In this document: positions 36,285-46,788 of the stretch, in pieces | Position numbering within the stretch: position 1 is the stretch's first letter | Layout of the letters: each line of letters begins with the position of its first letter | NCBI GenBank assembly: GCA_031769625.1 | Contig: JAUIMM010000178.1 | Location: forward strand, 30,150,001-30,214,000 | Origin: Taudactylus pleione | Lineage: Eukaryota > Chordata > Amphibia > Anura > Myobatrachidae | Direction of reading: 5' to 3' | DNA: 64,000 nucleotides | Made by a program: the position numbers and the translations under genes | Notes under the pieces: model-generated | Databases searched by the model: none | What the model was told of the DNA's origin: nothing | What the model saw: the letters and a program-made list of their open reading frames with translations, nothing else

Positions 36285-36797
36285 CCGTCTGACCCCCTCC
36301 CTCCTCCAAACAAGAGGTGTAGAATAGGACTTGGTTCATGTCCCAAATTGAATTTATTACTTGACTCCTGAACAACACTATTGACAAATTACATGCAGTT
36401 TAGGCCCCACCATTAACTCTCTATAGGGCACTGTTCCATGGTTCTTACTGACTGGTTATTTCTCCACCTCTATTTTGCTCCGCCCTGGCTTGCTTCTCCT
36501 CCCTCACCTCCCTTAACCCTTTCCTCCTTCCTTGCCTTTCTTAGACTCATGTTAGAATACTCTCCCTGTCCTCCACTTCTTTTAACTATTCTCTCCCTTT
36601 ACACTTTCTTTTTCCATTTCGCCCCTGCTCCCCACCAATCACACATTATGCTAGACCATTTTGTAACTATTCCTTTGTGACGCTCTATTACTACTGTTAC
36701 TTAACGTATCTCTTCTCACCTTGTTTGTCCCTGTTTTATTACACATTGTCTATCTTGTTCTTTTTGAAAATACAGAGATTAAAAAAACAAAAAAACA
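36285..36797 (+). repeat. Possible LINE 3' end (pyrimidine-rich with A-tail)
   Basis: A C/T-rich block (36440-36760) ends in GAAAATACAGAGATT and an A-rich tail (36780-36797), as in L1-type 3' ends. There is no coding match, and the 80-residue frame at 36438 reflects the composition only. Confidence 0.35.
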
Positions 36798-37490
36798 GTT
36801 TTGCCACTTGGCTAAATGGCAAAGGCTTATCCAGGTCTATTCAGTTCTGAGCAATATACAAACAATTTGGGAGAAAAGTTGATGATTATGACATCTACCC
36901 AAGTGTAATGTTAAGTTATGTGTATAACAGATCTTTGCACAACAGGCACAATATGTTGTAATTCAACATTATAGTGTGCTATCTAACAGAATGTAGTGTA
37001 ATGTTTTGCGTACAGTACATTTTTCATCCCTACATTATGTTTCTTATAGGCAAAAAAAATTCAGTTGAACTGAGCCAGAAAAAAAAATCTTTTGATTATA
37101 CCCATTTAATTTTATGTGTCTGATGCATCTTGGCTTTGGACACATAATACATGTAGTATTTATACAATATAGTACAAGGAAACCTACCCTAGTGCAGTGT
37201 TTATTATGTGTATGACATATTTTGCATATCCACTGTATTTGACACTGTACAGAATTCTATACAAAAATAAATGTTTACATGAGTATATAAATATGTTGTC
37301 AAATAAAATACCACTGAATTGTTATCAAGAATGTCACATTAGGGTTGAAAAAATGTTAATTGGTGCATTAAAATTTTTTGAAAAAAGTGTGTGATTTACA
37401 TGTACAGTATGTCATAATATTGTAAGTATGATTTTAAAAGTATTGTGCTGCTTATAATTACTGATTGATCCCTCCCCCAAGCCCTATGGT
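36798..37490. other. No recognised feature
   Basis: Unassigned AT-rich DNA. Confidence 0.45.
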
Positions 37491-37670
37491 CAGAGGTATA
37501 ACTAGGGTATTTGGCACCCAGGGCAAAATGAAAAAAGGCACCTCCCCCAACTGTGTGCACAGGGGGTCACAAAATGGGTGTTGCCACTTGCTACTGTACC
37601 TGACTGTATGTTAGATTAATAATAATGTGTAGTAGCTTGATATAGTTAGAATTCACAGGCTTTCACTGTA

Positions 37671-37740
37671 GTAGCAGGTAACTCAATTGGTAAGCTGTCT
37701 GACTGAAATGCATGAAGTGACAGGTTCAATTCCCAACTAT
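37671..37740 (+). pseudogene. tRNA-like sequence 1
   Basis: An A-box-like stretch (TAACTCAATTGGTAAGC, 37679-37695) lies upstream of a B-box-like GGTTCAATTCC (37723-37733) at tRNA spacing. The 5' acceptor-like TAGCAGG has lost its 3' partner. It is a tRNA-derived relic, not a functional tRNA. Confidence 0.45.
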
Positions 37741-37809
37741 GACTGTATTTTAAATTAAGGAGAATGTAAAGTAGCTTGATATAGTTAGAATTCACAGGTT
37801 CCCCTTGTA

Positions 37810-37880
37810 ACAGTAGATGGCTCATTGGTAAGCTGACTGCAAAGCATGAAGTGGACAAGTTTGATTCCCTGCTATGACTG
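37810..37880 (+). pseudogene. tRNA-like sequence 2
   Basis: Second copy of the unit: A-box-like TGGCTCATTGGTAAGC, GACTGCAAAGCA in the anticodon-arm position (Cys-like GCA, speculative), B-box-like GTTTGATTCC and the 3' acceptor-like CCTGCTA. Together with copy 1 it implies an ancestor with a TAGCAGG/CCTGCTA stem. Confidence 0.45.
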
Positions 37881-37998
37881 TATTTTAAAATGTGAATATC
37901 ACTGAAGGGGAGGAGATATTACTGCAACTCCAGGATACACTACCCTGGCTGTGGCACCACCCTCTGCTGGGCCTGCCCTGCTTAACACCCCCTAGTTA

Positions 37999-38661
37999 CA
38001 GTTTTTAATTAGTTGAATATTCTCACATCTTTCAGTCTTTTTAGCTAGCTATTACCTCAAATTCATTTAATTATTTAACTGAAAAACAAATACTGTCTTT
38101 TTCATGTACTCTAGGCTCCTGAAAACTTTTCTACACATAGTGACTGATTTAGAAATACTGCAAAGCATAACTATAGAAGTGAAAAGGCAACTGCAAACTT
38201 ACAATCTTACTGTATATATTTATTTTGGGTTGAGCATATTTGAAGATACAATATGTCTTACTCATATTACAGTGTAGAGATATGTCTGGAATATGTATGA
38301 TTAGCTTATAGATACATTTAACTAGTTGTCTAGTAAAAAACGAGGACATATGTATATGACAATCATGTATCTAGAACCTTTATTAACAGTATATGAATAG
38401 TCATAAATAATATGACCAGTGTTAAAAAAAAAAAGGAAAACACTTGTTGATGTGCAGCTTTTTGTAGTCTTTTGGCCCCTAAACAACCGAGCATGGCCGT
38501 AAGACATGCAGTCTGCCTTTGAGCCACGTGGCCTTCCTACACATGTCCAACATATGTAGGGTAGCATTGGGGAATTGGATTTACAATTAAGAACTTTTGC
38601 ACAATTTGTCCCTCAACTGGTCAGAAATTGTAACTAAGGAATGGAGTGATGCATTCAAATC
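37999..38661. other. No recognised feature
   Basis: Unassigned DNA. Confidence 0.45.
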
Positions 38662-38665
38662 TTAA

Positions 38666-39021
38666 GGTGCGTACACACTGGGCGATAAAGTGGACGACTG
38701 AACGATAAGGATATCGTTATCGTTCAGTCGTCCACTTTATCGTCCATTTTTAACACCAAAAAGATGAACGATGACGACAACGCGCTTTCCCGCGGGTCGT
38801 TCGTCATCATCGTTCATCGGGCTGACATGCAGGCCAACCTGACGATCTCGTCAGGTTGCTGCATGTCAGGGAATGGGGGAGAGAGCCCGGCGCTGAACGA
38901 TATCGTTAATGATATCGTTCTGCGGCTGTGCTCAATGTCATGAACGACATTGAGCACAGCCTGCCGGGGACACACTAGACGATATCGCTCAGGGAGCATA
39001 TCGTCTAGTGTGTACCCACCA
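38666..39021. mobile_element. TTAA-flanked multi-palindrome MITE (piggyBac-type), 356 bp
   Basis: TTAA stands on both sides (38662-38665 and 39022-39025). The ends GGTGCGTACACACT and, reversed, GGTGGGTACACACTAG are inverted. Almost the whole interior folds as a row of palindromes: 38683-38742 (30-bp arms, one mismatch, no loop), 38763-38818, 38822-38869 (about 21-bp arms, 4-nt loop), 38895-38920, 38925-38960 (15-bp perfect stem) and 38970-39013 (20-bp arms). CCCGGC (38886) and GCCGGG (38963) enclose the fourth and fifth. The termini resemble 51098-51432 and 29762. Confidence 0.9.
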
Positions 39022-39216
39022 TTAATGTGTTAGGTGTCAATGTAATGCTTTTAAATCTGTACTTCACTATTTCTGTATTCATTCAGCTGTTAGCATACCT
39101 AGCCCAGACTGCCACAAAACTACACAAAAAGCCCCTATTTCTTCTTGCAAATCTTACAAAGAAAGACCTACAGATGTGTCCTCATGGACTGTTGCTTCAG
39201 TCCTGCCAAATATCCC

Positions 39217-39300
39217 CTCTTGGCGCACCCGGTCCCAAGTCACTCGGTTGTGCAGAGCATCTTTTTCGCTCAAAATGTACGTCTTATTTGCACAAATAAT
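39217..39300. repeat. Half of a foldback related to 33095-33520
   Basis: TTGGCGCACCCGGTCC, CAGAGCATCTTTTTCGCTC and TCTTATTTGCACAAA parallel the left arm at 33115-33225. The opposite arm is not clear; weak matches continue to about 39660. Confidence 0.5.
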
Positions 39301-40204
39301 ACTGGAAATGATAAAACTACACTGCTGGATTACACTGATTAATTAGATGTGTGACATTTGTACGTCTGTGTGCCAATGAGTATCTGCATGCAAATGAGTC
39401 TGCATCTGTATACAAAGCTACGCTGCAGCTTTTTCTCACGCCAACTTCCATTGTGCTTCATCTATGACTTTGAATGTGTTTAAAAACTTAATTCCTGTGC
39501 AGTTAAAGTCGCAGCCCAGAGTCTGTAGTACACTTTTAGTGTTGCTTCGCTGAAAATGCAAATAACATGCAAAATTTAAATAGAAAGATAGTAAGCTACC
39601 CTTCCTAGAGAGGCTTAGTTGCACCGGGTGCTTTGTTCCATATGGTGTATTGAGGCTAGGTGTATGAGGACACATGCAGATGATATTGTTTTTGCAGCAG
39701 TTGATGTACTTTTCCAGTATGTCGGTGACTTGTTGTTAACCTTCCAAAATGTTAAATCTTTACATTACCTGTGCTGTCTTGCAGGAGAAGGCTTCTAGAG
39801 AAAAGGGCAAATCAAAATGATTTGATCATATTTACAGTATTTTTTGTTGTTTGACTGAAATACAAAGTTAAATAATATGAAATGTAGCTATATGATGTTG
39901 AATAGGCAACATGTTATAACTTACTTCCAATTTATTTTCATTTTTATTTTAACTGTGAAACACAAACTCTAATTTTGAAGTTGAACTTCAAATTGTGAAT
40001 TTTAAGCATCATCAGTCACACCTACAATAGAGATGGGGGAAAAAGACAGAAATTCCCCCAGCACACTACAAAGGGCCAGCAAGAGATATGAAAGGTACAT
40101 AATAATAGAATGCAAACACACATTTGCAAACAAATGGTAAGCCACCAGTCACTTCAAGGCATCTCTGCTCAGGTGGCCAACACTTCATAATAATATCCCC
40201 ACTT
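39301..40204. other. No clear feature
   Basis: Apart from weak similarity to the foldback family up to about 39660, unassigned. Confidence 0.4.
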
Positions 40205-40362
40205 TGGGTCATATTATTTATTTATTTATTAACAGTTTCTTATATAGCGAAGCATATTCCATTGTGCTTTACAACTGTAAACATTAATAGAACAAACTTG
40301 GGTAATAACAGACCTATATATAGGTAGGAAGGCCCTGCCTGCAAGCTTACAATCTATATTCA
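40205..40362. repeat. Interspersed repeat with SINE-tail-like text
   Basis: TTTCTTATATAGCGAAGCAT, GTGCTTTACAACTGTAAAC, AGGAAGGCCCTGCCTGCAAG and CTTACAATCTATAT belong to a common vertebrate interspersed repeat whose class I cannot name. A (TTTA)n run starts it. Confidence 0.55.
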
Positions 40363-40497
40363 TGTGTTTCTAAATTGAGAGCCAACACACCTACAGGTAC
40401 CCCAGGATCATCCAATATGGCAATACAATGGTCAGCATCCCTCCAGCCACTGATCCAATATTTGCCTCCAAAAACAATGATACACAGAATAGAAGTG

Positions 40498-40576
40498 GCT
40501 GAGAATCAATTAATTGGCCCATCACATGTTCCTTACATGCAGCTGTGATGGGCAAATAAACTGGTTCTCAGCAACT
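40498..40576. other. Hairpin with 29-bp imperfect arms
   Basis: GCTGAGAATCAATTAATTGG and CCCATCACA on the left pair with TGTGATGGGC and CTGGTTCTCAGC on the right, with a few mismatches and a loop of about 20 nt. Confidence 0.65.
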
Positions 40577-40629
40577 TCCAACTGTATCACCTCAGGATCC
40601 TCCAAATTGGAATCCAAAAGACACTTAGA

Positions 40630-41501
40630 GGGGTATTCAATATGAAAGGTTAACTTCCCTGGCGAAGTTAATGTTTCATATTGGCTTTTTTTTTTGCATA
40701 AAGATAAGGTTGCGCGCTCCCGCTTATCCCTGTATTCAAAATAAAATTAACGAAAACTGGAAACTCCGAAGTTGGATTTGCGTAAAGTTACAAATTTTTC
40801 CTTAAAATGATTGTAAGACCCCCTAAAGTTGGAAAAACATGGGGGAACACTATGGGTACCCCCGTTTTAGCCTTTAATTGAAAGTAGGGGATAAAATAGC
40901 CGCAGCAGGTGTTTTTTTTCCCGACATTGAAGAAGTGATGCAGAAGAGCACTTAGGTTATTTTTCTCATTTTTTTAAGTGGTCCCATCAAATTTGGGGTA
41001 CATGAAAATGGGTACTAGCATATTTTGGTGTCCCTAAAGTTATTTTTTAAAAATTCTGCATTTGTGCACCTGCCGCTATAATTCTATTCTAGAAAACATC
41101 TGTCGCATACTTGCAGAATAGCCCTGAACCTATTTCCCTATTGTTTAACAATTTTTTCCCAATTTTTTTTTCACCCCAATTTTTAAATTCATTTTTTGGG
41201 GTGTCCCTATTTTTTTTTTAAACTTTTTTTGACACAGTTCTTTTTTAAATGTCATTCCCAGGGTGCAGGCTATTTTTTTTTTAAGCCTGCACCCCTAAAC
41301 CCCAATTCTGCACTTTTTTTCGACACCTATCCAATGGTGAAAACTTATCCCCATTTTTTAGCAAAGACTTTTCAAAACTGCGATAAGTCTTTGAAATTGA
41401 ATACGGTGTAAAACTAAAACCAGTGATATTAACGCAAAAAAGTTAAAAAGTGCGATATTAACGCAAAAAACGATGTTATCGCACCCATATTGAATACCCC
41501 T
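40630..41501. mobile_element. MITE with GGGGTATTCAATATG ends, about 870 bp
   Basis: The left end GGGGTATTCAATATG is an exact inverse of the right end CATATTGAATACCCC. Inside are long T tracts (41150-41300) and near the right end a repeated GCGATATTAACGCAAAAAA-like motif. No clean duplication; TTAGA occurs close to both borders. Confidence 0.75.
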
Positions 41502-41536
41502 ATTAGAAGTCCATGCAAACCTTACCACAATAGAAG

Positions 41537-42560
41537 TAGAGATGTGTGCAGACCCCTTTATTTTGGTTTTGGGTCTAATTCATCATCATGTTTTGGTTTT
41601 GGCAAAAGCATCCTCAAGAGTATTGGGTTTAGTTTTGCTTTTGGATCTAGATTTATTTAAAAACTGATAAAAAGAGCTAAAATCATGTAACTAGAACAGT
41701 GACATACAGTGAGGTCAATGGTGGGGAGGCACACATGTGGAAGGGTCTGAGCAGGGGCATCTTAAGAGAGGAGGGGGAGTGTATGCATTCCCTGTGCAAG
41801 GCCCTCTCCTCTCTCCTTGGCGGCTGGCAGCCGACTAACATGGCTGGCCGGCCACCACAGAAGCAGTAGCCTCTGGGCACTAGAGTGTGCCCAGAGTCGA
41901 CTGCACAAGCACAGAACACCAGAAAAATGGCAGCGGCAGCCATTTTCCAGTGTTCTCTGCAGCGCTGACACCCGATGCTGGACCACGGACAGGTGAGTTT
42001 TAAATATGGGTGCAGGGTGTGCAGTGCGGGGCCCCCCTGGACCCGGGGACCCAAGTGCCCCACTCACCATGCACCCATTATAGATACGCCCATGGGTCTG
42101 AGCGCTGGGAGCCTGTCTCACCCCCTACTCACTGTAACTCTCTCCTCGCTATACTAAGCTTCAGTGTCTATTGAATATCCTACCTACATCAAACTTTGTC
42201 TCTTCTCTATATCAAAACTCAGAAGCATGACAGGGAGTATAATAGGGGAGGGAGTATGACAGGGGAGATTCTGTCTCCCCTGCGCACCTCCCTAAACTTG
42301 AACCTGTTTTTATTCCTATTGTATTATTAACATTAGTAACATTAATTTCCAGTCATTGACCAACTCACAGCTCACAAAATTTGTTCCATCCATATTGACC
42401 AAAGGCTGCAGTGAGCTAGCAGGATAAACTGAGCTACAAAGCAGCAGCACTAACACATGGCAGTTTAAAAGAATATAGCACATCTATGAAAAGCAATTGT
42501 AAGTGCAGCTCACTTCATGTTCACTTCTAACAAACATCCACAAGAACCTGTTTGCACTGG
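41537..42560 (-). mobile_element. hAT (ZBED-type) 3' end, split by a MITE
   Basis: Starts TAGAGATGTGTGCAGACCCC with TTTTGGTTTTGG tracts like 5511-5700. It is interrupted at about 41697 and resumes near 42300 (TTATTAACATTAGTAACATT, CAACTCACAGCTCACAAAAT). The opposite end is not recognised; 43440-43580 (GATCCGAGCCTGGACTCAG-like text) may be its 5' part. Confidence 0.65.
41752..42094. mobile_element. hAT-type MITE, family D, 343 bp
   Basis: Starts CAGGGGCATCTTAAGAG; the right end has decayed to CCATG. A perfect 8-bp duplication GGTCTGAG flanks it (41744-41751 and 42095-42102). It is an inverted relative of 43848-44111 (shared CTCTTAAAATGCCCCTG-type end and GCAGCCATTTTCC). The 126- and 119-residue minus-strand frames fall mostly inside and are not genes. 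Confidence 0.85.
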
Positions 42561-42680
42561 ATTGCAGGTGCTAGCCAGACTCTAACAAACAAACATACAC
42601 AGTGACCAAGATGCCTGGAGTATTTTACATGCTTCCCACTCACTCCATTTACCTACAACTCTAACTAATGGTGACTAGTA

Positions 42681-43207
42681 TGTAGTATTGCAGCATGAAC
42701 TACAGCCGGAATGGTATTGAAATACCGGTGGAAGATCCCGACTGGGCAGGTAAGTACCCTAACCATCCTCTGTCCCCCCTACCCTTCCTTTAGTGGTGCT
42801 AACCCTAACCTTCCCCCCTAGTGCCTAACCCTAACCTTCCCCCGGGGGTGCCTAACCCTAACCCCCTCTTACCGCTCCCTAAACCTAACACTCCCGGGGG
42901 GTGCCTAACCCTAATCCCTCCCTGGGGGTGCCTAACCCTCCCCCCTAGGGTTGCCTAACCCTAATCTCTCCCCCAAGCCTTACCTTAACCCCGCTAGACT
43001 CCCAAATCCTAACCCTCCCCCTGCAGCTAACGCTAAGAGTGTCCAGTACTTACCTTTGTTCAGGCTGGCGTCCTCTGTTTTATGGCATTGGGATTAAGAT
43101 AGGTGCTGGTATTTCAAAGCTTATCTTAAATCTCTTGCCGAGATTCCGATGATGGGATTGAGACTGGTGGCCTTGCGGCCGCCGGTCTCATAACTGCATT
43201 CCACTAC
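42681..43207. mobile_element. MITE with a telomere-motif minisatellite core
   Basis: Imperfect inverted ends (GTAGTATTGCAGCATGAAC on the left; reversed right end GTAGTGGAATGCAGTTATGA). The core 42780-43025 is a degenerate repeat of CCTAACCCTAACC with GGGGGTG spacers. Confidence 0.6.
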
Positions 43208-43262
43208 AGCCCACACCCTCTCCATACAGTTATTGTGTAAAGTAGCACCCAAAGAGACTTAA

Positions 43263-43437
43263 GGATAAATTTAATAAGGTGGGATTTTTTAGAAGTGGAG
43301 TTGTTGCCCACAGCAACCAATCAGATTCTAATTAACTATCAACTAGGACCTTCTAGAAGATAATAGCTAGAATTTGACTGGTTGCTATGGGCAACATCTC
43401 CACTTCTAAAAACTCTCACTTTAATAAATTTACCCCT
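43263..43437. mobile_element. MITE with ATAAATTTAATAA-type ends, 175 bp
   Basis: The left arm (AGAAGTGGAGTTGTTGCCCA, CAGCAACCAATCAGA) pairs with the right arm (TGGTTGCTATGGGCAACATC, TCCACTTCT). A typical small palindromic MITE. Confidence 0.85.
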
Positions 43438-43668
43438 CACTGTATATGCAATCCAAAACATGCAAGATTCCTCTTGTTAGATCCAAGTTCCAAACTTGGC
43501 AAGAAGATCCGTGTTGTGACTTGGTTCTGCTAGGAACTCCAAAGTGATCCGAGCCTGGACTCAGTTTGACTCGAAACCCCACAGTCATATTTCCCAATCC
43601 CCATTTTTAGCTAATAAAATTTGTGAAACAACTCATAGTGCATCTAGCTCCTGATCGCCTTATACATG

Positions 43669-44206
43669 GTTAGTGTAATGGTTAGCATTACTGCCTCACA
43701 GCACTGAGGTCTTGGGTTCAATTCCCACCAATGTTGTATCTGTGTGGAGTTGGTATTCTCCCCGTATTTGCATGGGTTTCCTCCAGGTTCTTTGGTTTCC
43801 TCCTTAGGTTGATTGGTTTCAGACAAAAATGAACCCTTATGTATACACAGGGGCATCTTTATAATGGTGAAAAATTGGGGTCAGCAAAAAATCACTGTGA
43901 AAATGGTGGCAGCCATTTTCCCGGTGAGTCGTGCATGCACAGATAAGATGTCCCCAGGAAAAAGGCATGGACGCCATTTTCCTGGAGACCCATGCATGCG
44001 CATTAGATTCGGCCATGAAGCCAGAATCTACTGCACTCAGTGTGCTGACAGAGAAAAGGGGGTCCAAACGGAGGCTTCACACGGGCTCCTTCCTCTCTTA
44101 AAATGCCCCTGTGTATACAGTATTTGTAATGTGAATTATCAAATATTCTCTGTAGATCATTGCTGATTATAGGCGCGCTATATAAATACCAGGTAACAAT
44201 AATGCT
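43669..44206 (+). repeat. tRNA-derived SINE interrupted by a MITE
   Basis: The 5' half (43669-43847) has A-box-like TGTAATGGTTAGCATTACTG and B-box-like GGGTTCAATTCC, then TCTCCCCGTATTTGCATGGG and GGTTTCAGACAAAAATGAAC. The 3' half (44112-44206) continues with AAATATTCTCTGTAG and GCGCGCTATATAAATACC. The hAT MITE 43848-44111 sits between them. Confidence 0.85.
43848..44111. mobile_element. hAT-type MITE, family D, 264 bp
   Basis: Ends CAGGGGCATCTTTA and, reversed, CAGGGGCATTTTAA. Perfect 8-bp duplication TGTATACA (43840-43847 and 44112-44119). Inserted in a SINE, so younger than it. The 117-residue frame here is not a gene. Confidence 0.9.
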
Positions 44207-44232
44207 GCCACTATTGCAGCACTGGGCTAGAC

Positions 44233-44671
44233 CAGGGGTGGATTAAGGGGGGGGGGGGTGACAAGGGCAGTCGTCCCTGGGCCCCCACACACAGAGGGGC
44301 CCCCACACAGGGTCAGTGTGACCCTGCTGAAAACAGGTGTCCAGTGACACCTGTTCCTGGATTGAGGCTCACTGGCACGATCTGCTGTTAATGTATGCAG
44401 CAGCACAGTCAGTGCCACTGCATACAGCGCAGAGTGGCTCCCGAGTCTTCTCACCGGTGCCACATGACATATTACGTCTGCAACGTTGATGGGAGCAGCT
44501 CTGCCGGGAGGAGGTCACGCCCGCACACCGTCACTCAGGTAAGTCAGTGGCAGAGGCTTTGGGGGTAGGAGGTCAGAAGGCTTAGGGGGAAGGGGGAAAG
44601 CTCCATGTGGCTTGAAGGGGCCCCCACAATTTAGTTGCCCTGGGGCCCCCACTAGCCTTAATCTGGCCCTG
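44233..44671. mobile_element. hAT-type MITE, 439 bp
   Basis: Ends CAGGGGTGGATTAAGG and, reversed, CAGGGCCAGATTAAGG. Perfect 8-bp duplication GGCTAGAC (44225-44232 and 44672-44679). Confidence 0.92.
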
Positions 44672-44679
44672 GGCTAGAC

Positions 44680-45663
44680 ACAATGCCTTTTTCACATGAT
44701 ATTCTTTCACTTTGACTGACCCACTGACAGTGAAAGTACGCAGGTGCTCTGAAATAAGCATTCTAAATGACTTTCTGTATAGTGGTAAACCAATTGGCAG
44801 ACACTATCTCTCTGTGATGCAGTACATTAACAAAGCTTTTACATTACTTAAAAGAACACATTTTATGTAATTGAACCAAAATCGAACTGAATCTTTGGAG
44901 ACTGGTTTTGTTTTGTTCTATTCTGCCAAAAGGCGTGAGTTTACTGTGCTGGCTTAATACATTCACAGATGTTTTAAAAGCCTGGCATAGAAGAAATGCT
45001 GTTATCCTAATGCCAATAAGCACATCCTGCTTTCATCACCATATTGAACATGTTTATCAAGGCCCAAAAGGGAAAAGGTTGTAAAAGGAGAAGTCACATT
45101 TTCTCCTCAAATTTATTTGGGAAATATCCAATGCAATGAAAAACAGAAGCAAAAAAAAAGATGTTTTGTAAGAGTAGAACTGGAAAGCAGATTGCTATTT
45201 AATTCAAATGACAACGTAAGCACATTAAATTGTAAGATTGTCTTTCTTCATTTACCCACAGCGATAACGATTGCTAATATAAAATGCAGCACTGGTGCCC
45301 ACCTTCTAAATCTGTTTACACAGATATGCAGAATCCCTTCCGTTGCTATTATTGTTTTGATATTATGGGGGGAAACTTCTTCCTAAACATATATACTATA
45401 CAATGTATATTATATACCACCAACCTAAAAAAAAATAGCTGGCGCTCGTGAAAAAAATTATCACAACATAAACAATTAAAAGTGTATATATTCTAATATT
45501 GTAAAAAAATAAAAAATATACATAGAAGCAGCTAATTCCAAAGAAAGACCAGTAAAAGTCTCCCCTAGATAACAATCCAAAGAGAAAAAAAATATAAATC
45601 TGTGGAATAGCGCTAAGGAAAGGAAACACTTCATCAAAAAATGTTAAAAGTATAACAGTAATG

Positions 45664-45696
<33 letters not shown>

Positions 45697-46108
45697 GTTA
45701 CAATAGAAAATAAAAATCAATCTATATATTGTACCACATCAATACCAACAATGGAATCACAAATATAATATGCACATATCACTTTAAAAATAGCCTTCAA
45801 TCATCAGACTAAAAAAATACTCTTTGTACAGTAATATGATAGTGAGTACTGATGGTGGTACCATGTCCACCCTTCTAATTATAGTGTGCAAAACTATACG
45901 TCCGGGTATAAATGCATTAAGCAATGATTTTAAATAAAGCAATAAGCGCCATAATATTTCTGTAAGTTAGTTCTCTATGAGGAACATGATGAGTCCCAGA
46001 TAATGATGTTAATCTGCACAGTATATTCAATGAAACTTCTGACTGATGATGAAGCAATGTGAATTACCAGACTGAGCTCCAGCTTGTAAGTAGCTTCCCA
46101 GTCCAATG
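44680..46108. other. Unassigned, with an (ATA)n microsatellite
   Basis: (ATA)n at about 45663-45695. The 89-residue frame at 45117-45386 has no domain I know. The section 45405-46108 may belong to the inverted-repeat element that follows. Confidence 0.4.
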
Positions 46109-46788
46109 TCACAAAAAAAGAGAGAACAGCACTGCTGGATGGCCAATTAAATAAAATTCAATGCTTGCGGTTAGGTTAAAGGTACCAATTTAATAAGTTA
46201 ATAGATGTACGTATTCTCCTGATGAAGGTGTGGGTCCTTTTCACACGGAAATGCGTTGAGCCCCATATTGGACCTTTTGGACAAGTTCCATCTTTATCCA
46301 TACCAGTAGTACACAGTGGAGAATCCCTTATCACTAGTTTTTAACCGTGGACTGAACATTTATACGAGGACCTATTGCTAATGAAGTTTATACGGGGTGG
46401 CCCACCACACTAACAAATAATACCCATCACCTTAGTGGATATTAGTTGGAAAAATGTCTCTAACATACAGCACCTACAGTATTCACACAGTGCTGTTCAG
46501 AGTCCTATATACACTTATGTACGGTGTGTCCAGCTTACTGGACAATATTCACAAATAAACTTATACACTCTCATATTCAGGACTTACTATATACATTTTA
46601 CTGTTTTTTACTATGATGAATAACCAGTTGTTCATATTATCTGTATTGTATTTTTATTTGTTTTAATTATGTTATCTATTAACTAAACAATTTTTTTAAT
46701 TATTACATTGGTACCTTTAACCTAGCCACAAGCATTGAATTTTATTTAATTGGCCACTCACTAGCGCTGTTCTGTTTTTTAGTGACAC
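46109..46788. mobile_element. Element with about 90-bp inverted ends
   Basis: 46109-46200 is repeated inverted at 46695-46788 with high identity (shared GGCCAATTAAATAAAATTCA, ATGCTTG, TAGGTTAAAGGTACCAAT). The interior holds CTCCTGATGAAGGTGTGGGT and CGGAAATGCGTTGAG, text I associate with amphibian retroelement ends (possibly Penelope-like terminal repeats). There is no transposase. Confidence 0.65.

Larger units (their letters stand above)
37491..37998. mobile_element. hAT-like MITE carrying two tRNA-like units
   Basis: The left end CAGAGGTATAACTAGGG and the right end near 37990 (CCCCCTAGTTACAG) are inverted. Inside, a unit of about 139 bp beginning GTAGCTTGATATAGTTAGAA occurs twice (37632 and 37771), each with a tRNA-like core. 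No flanking duplication was found. Confidence 0.55.

Noticed and set aside
37671..37880. Functional tRNA genes
   Set aside because: Acceptor stems are incomplete in each copy and the anticodon arm does not pair properly; called relics only.
41683..42121. 126- and 119-residue minus-strand frames
   Set aside because: They fall within the hAT MITE 41752-42094 with its GGTCTGAG duplication.
42780..43025. True telomere end
   Set aside because: The repeats are degenerate, interrupted and enclosed by MITE ends; ordinary sequence continues on both sides.
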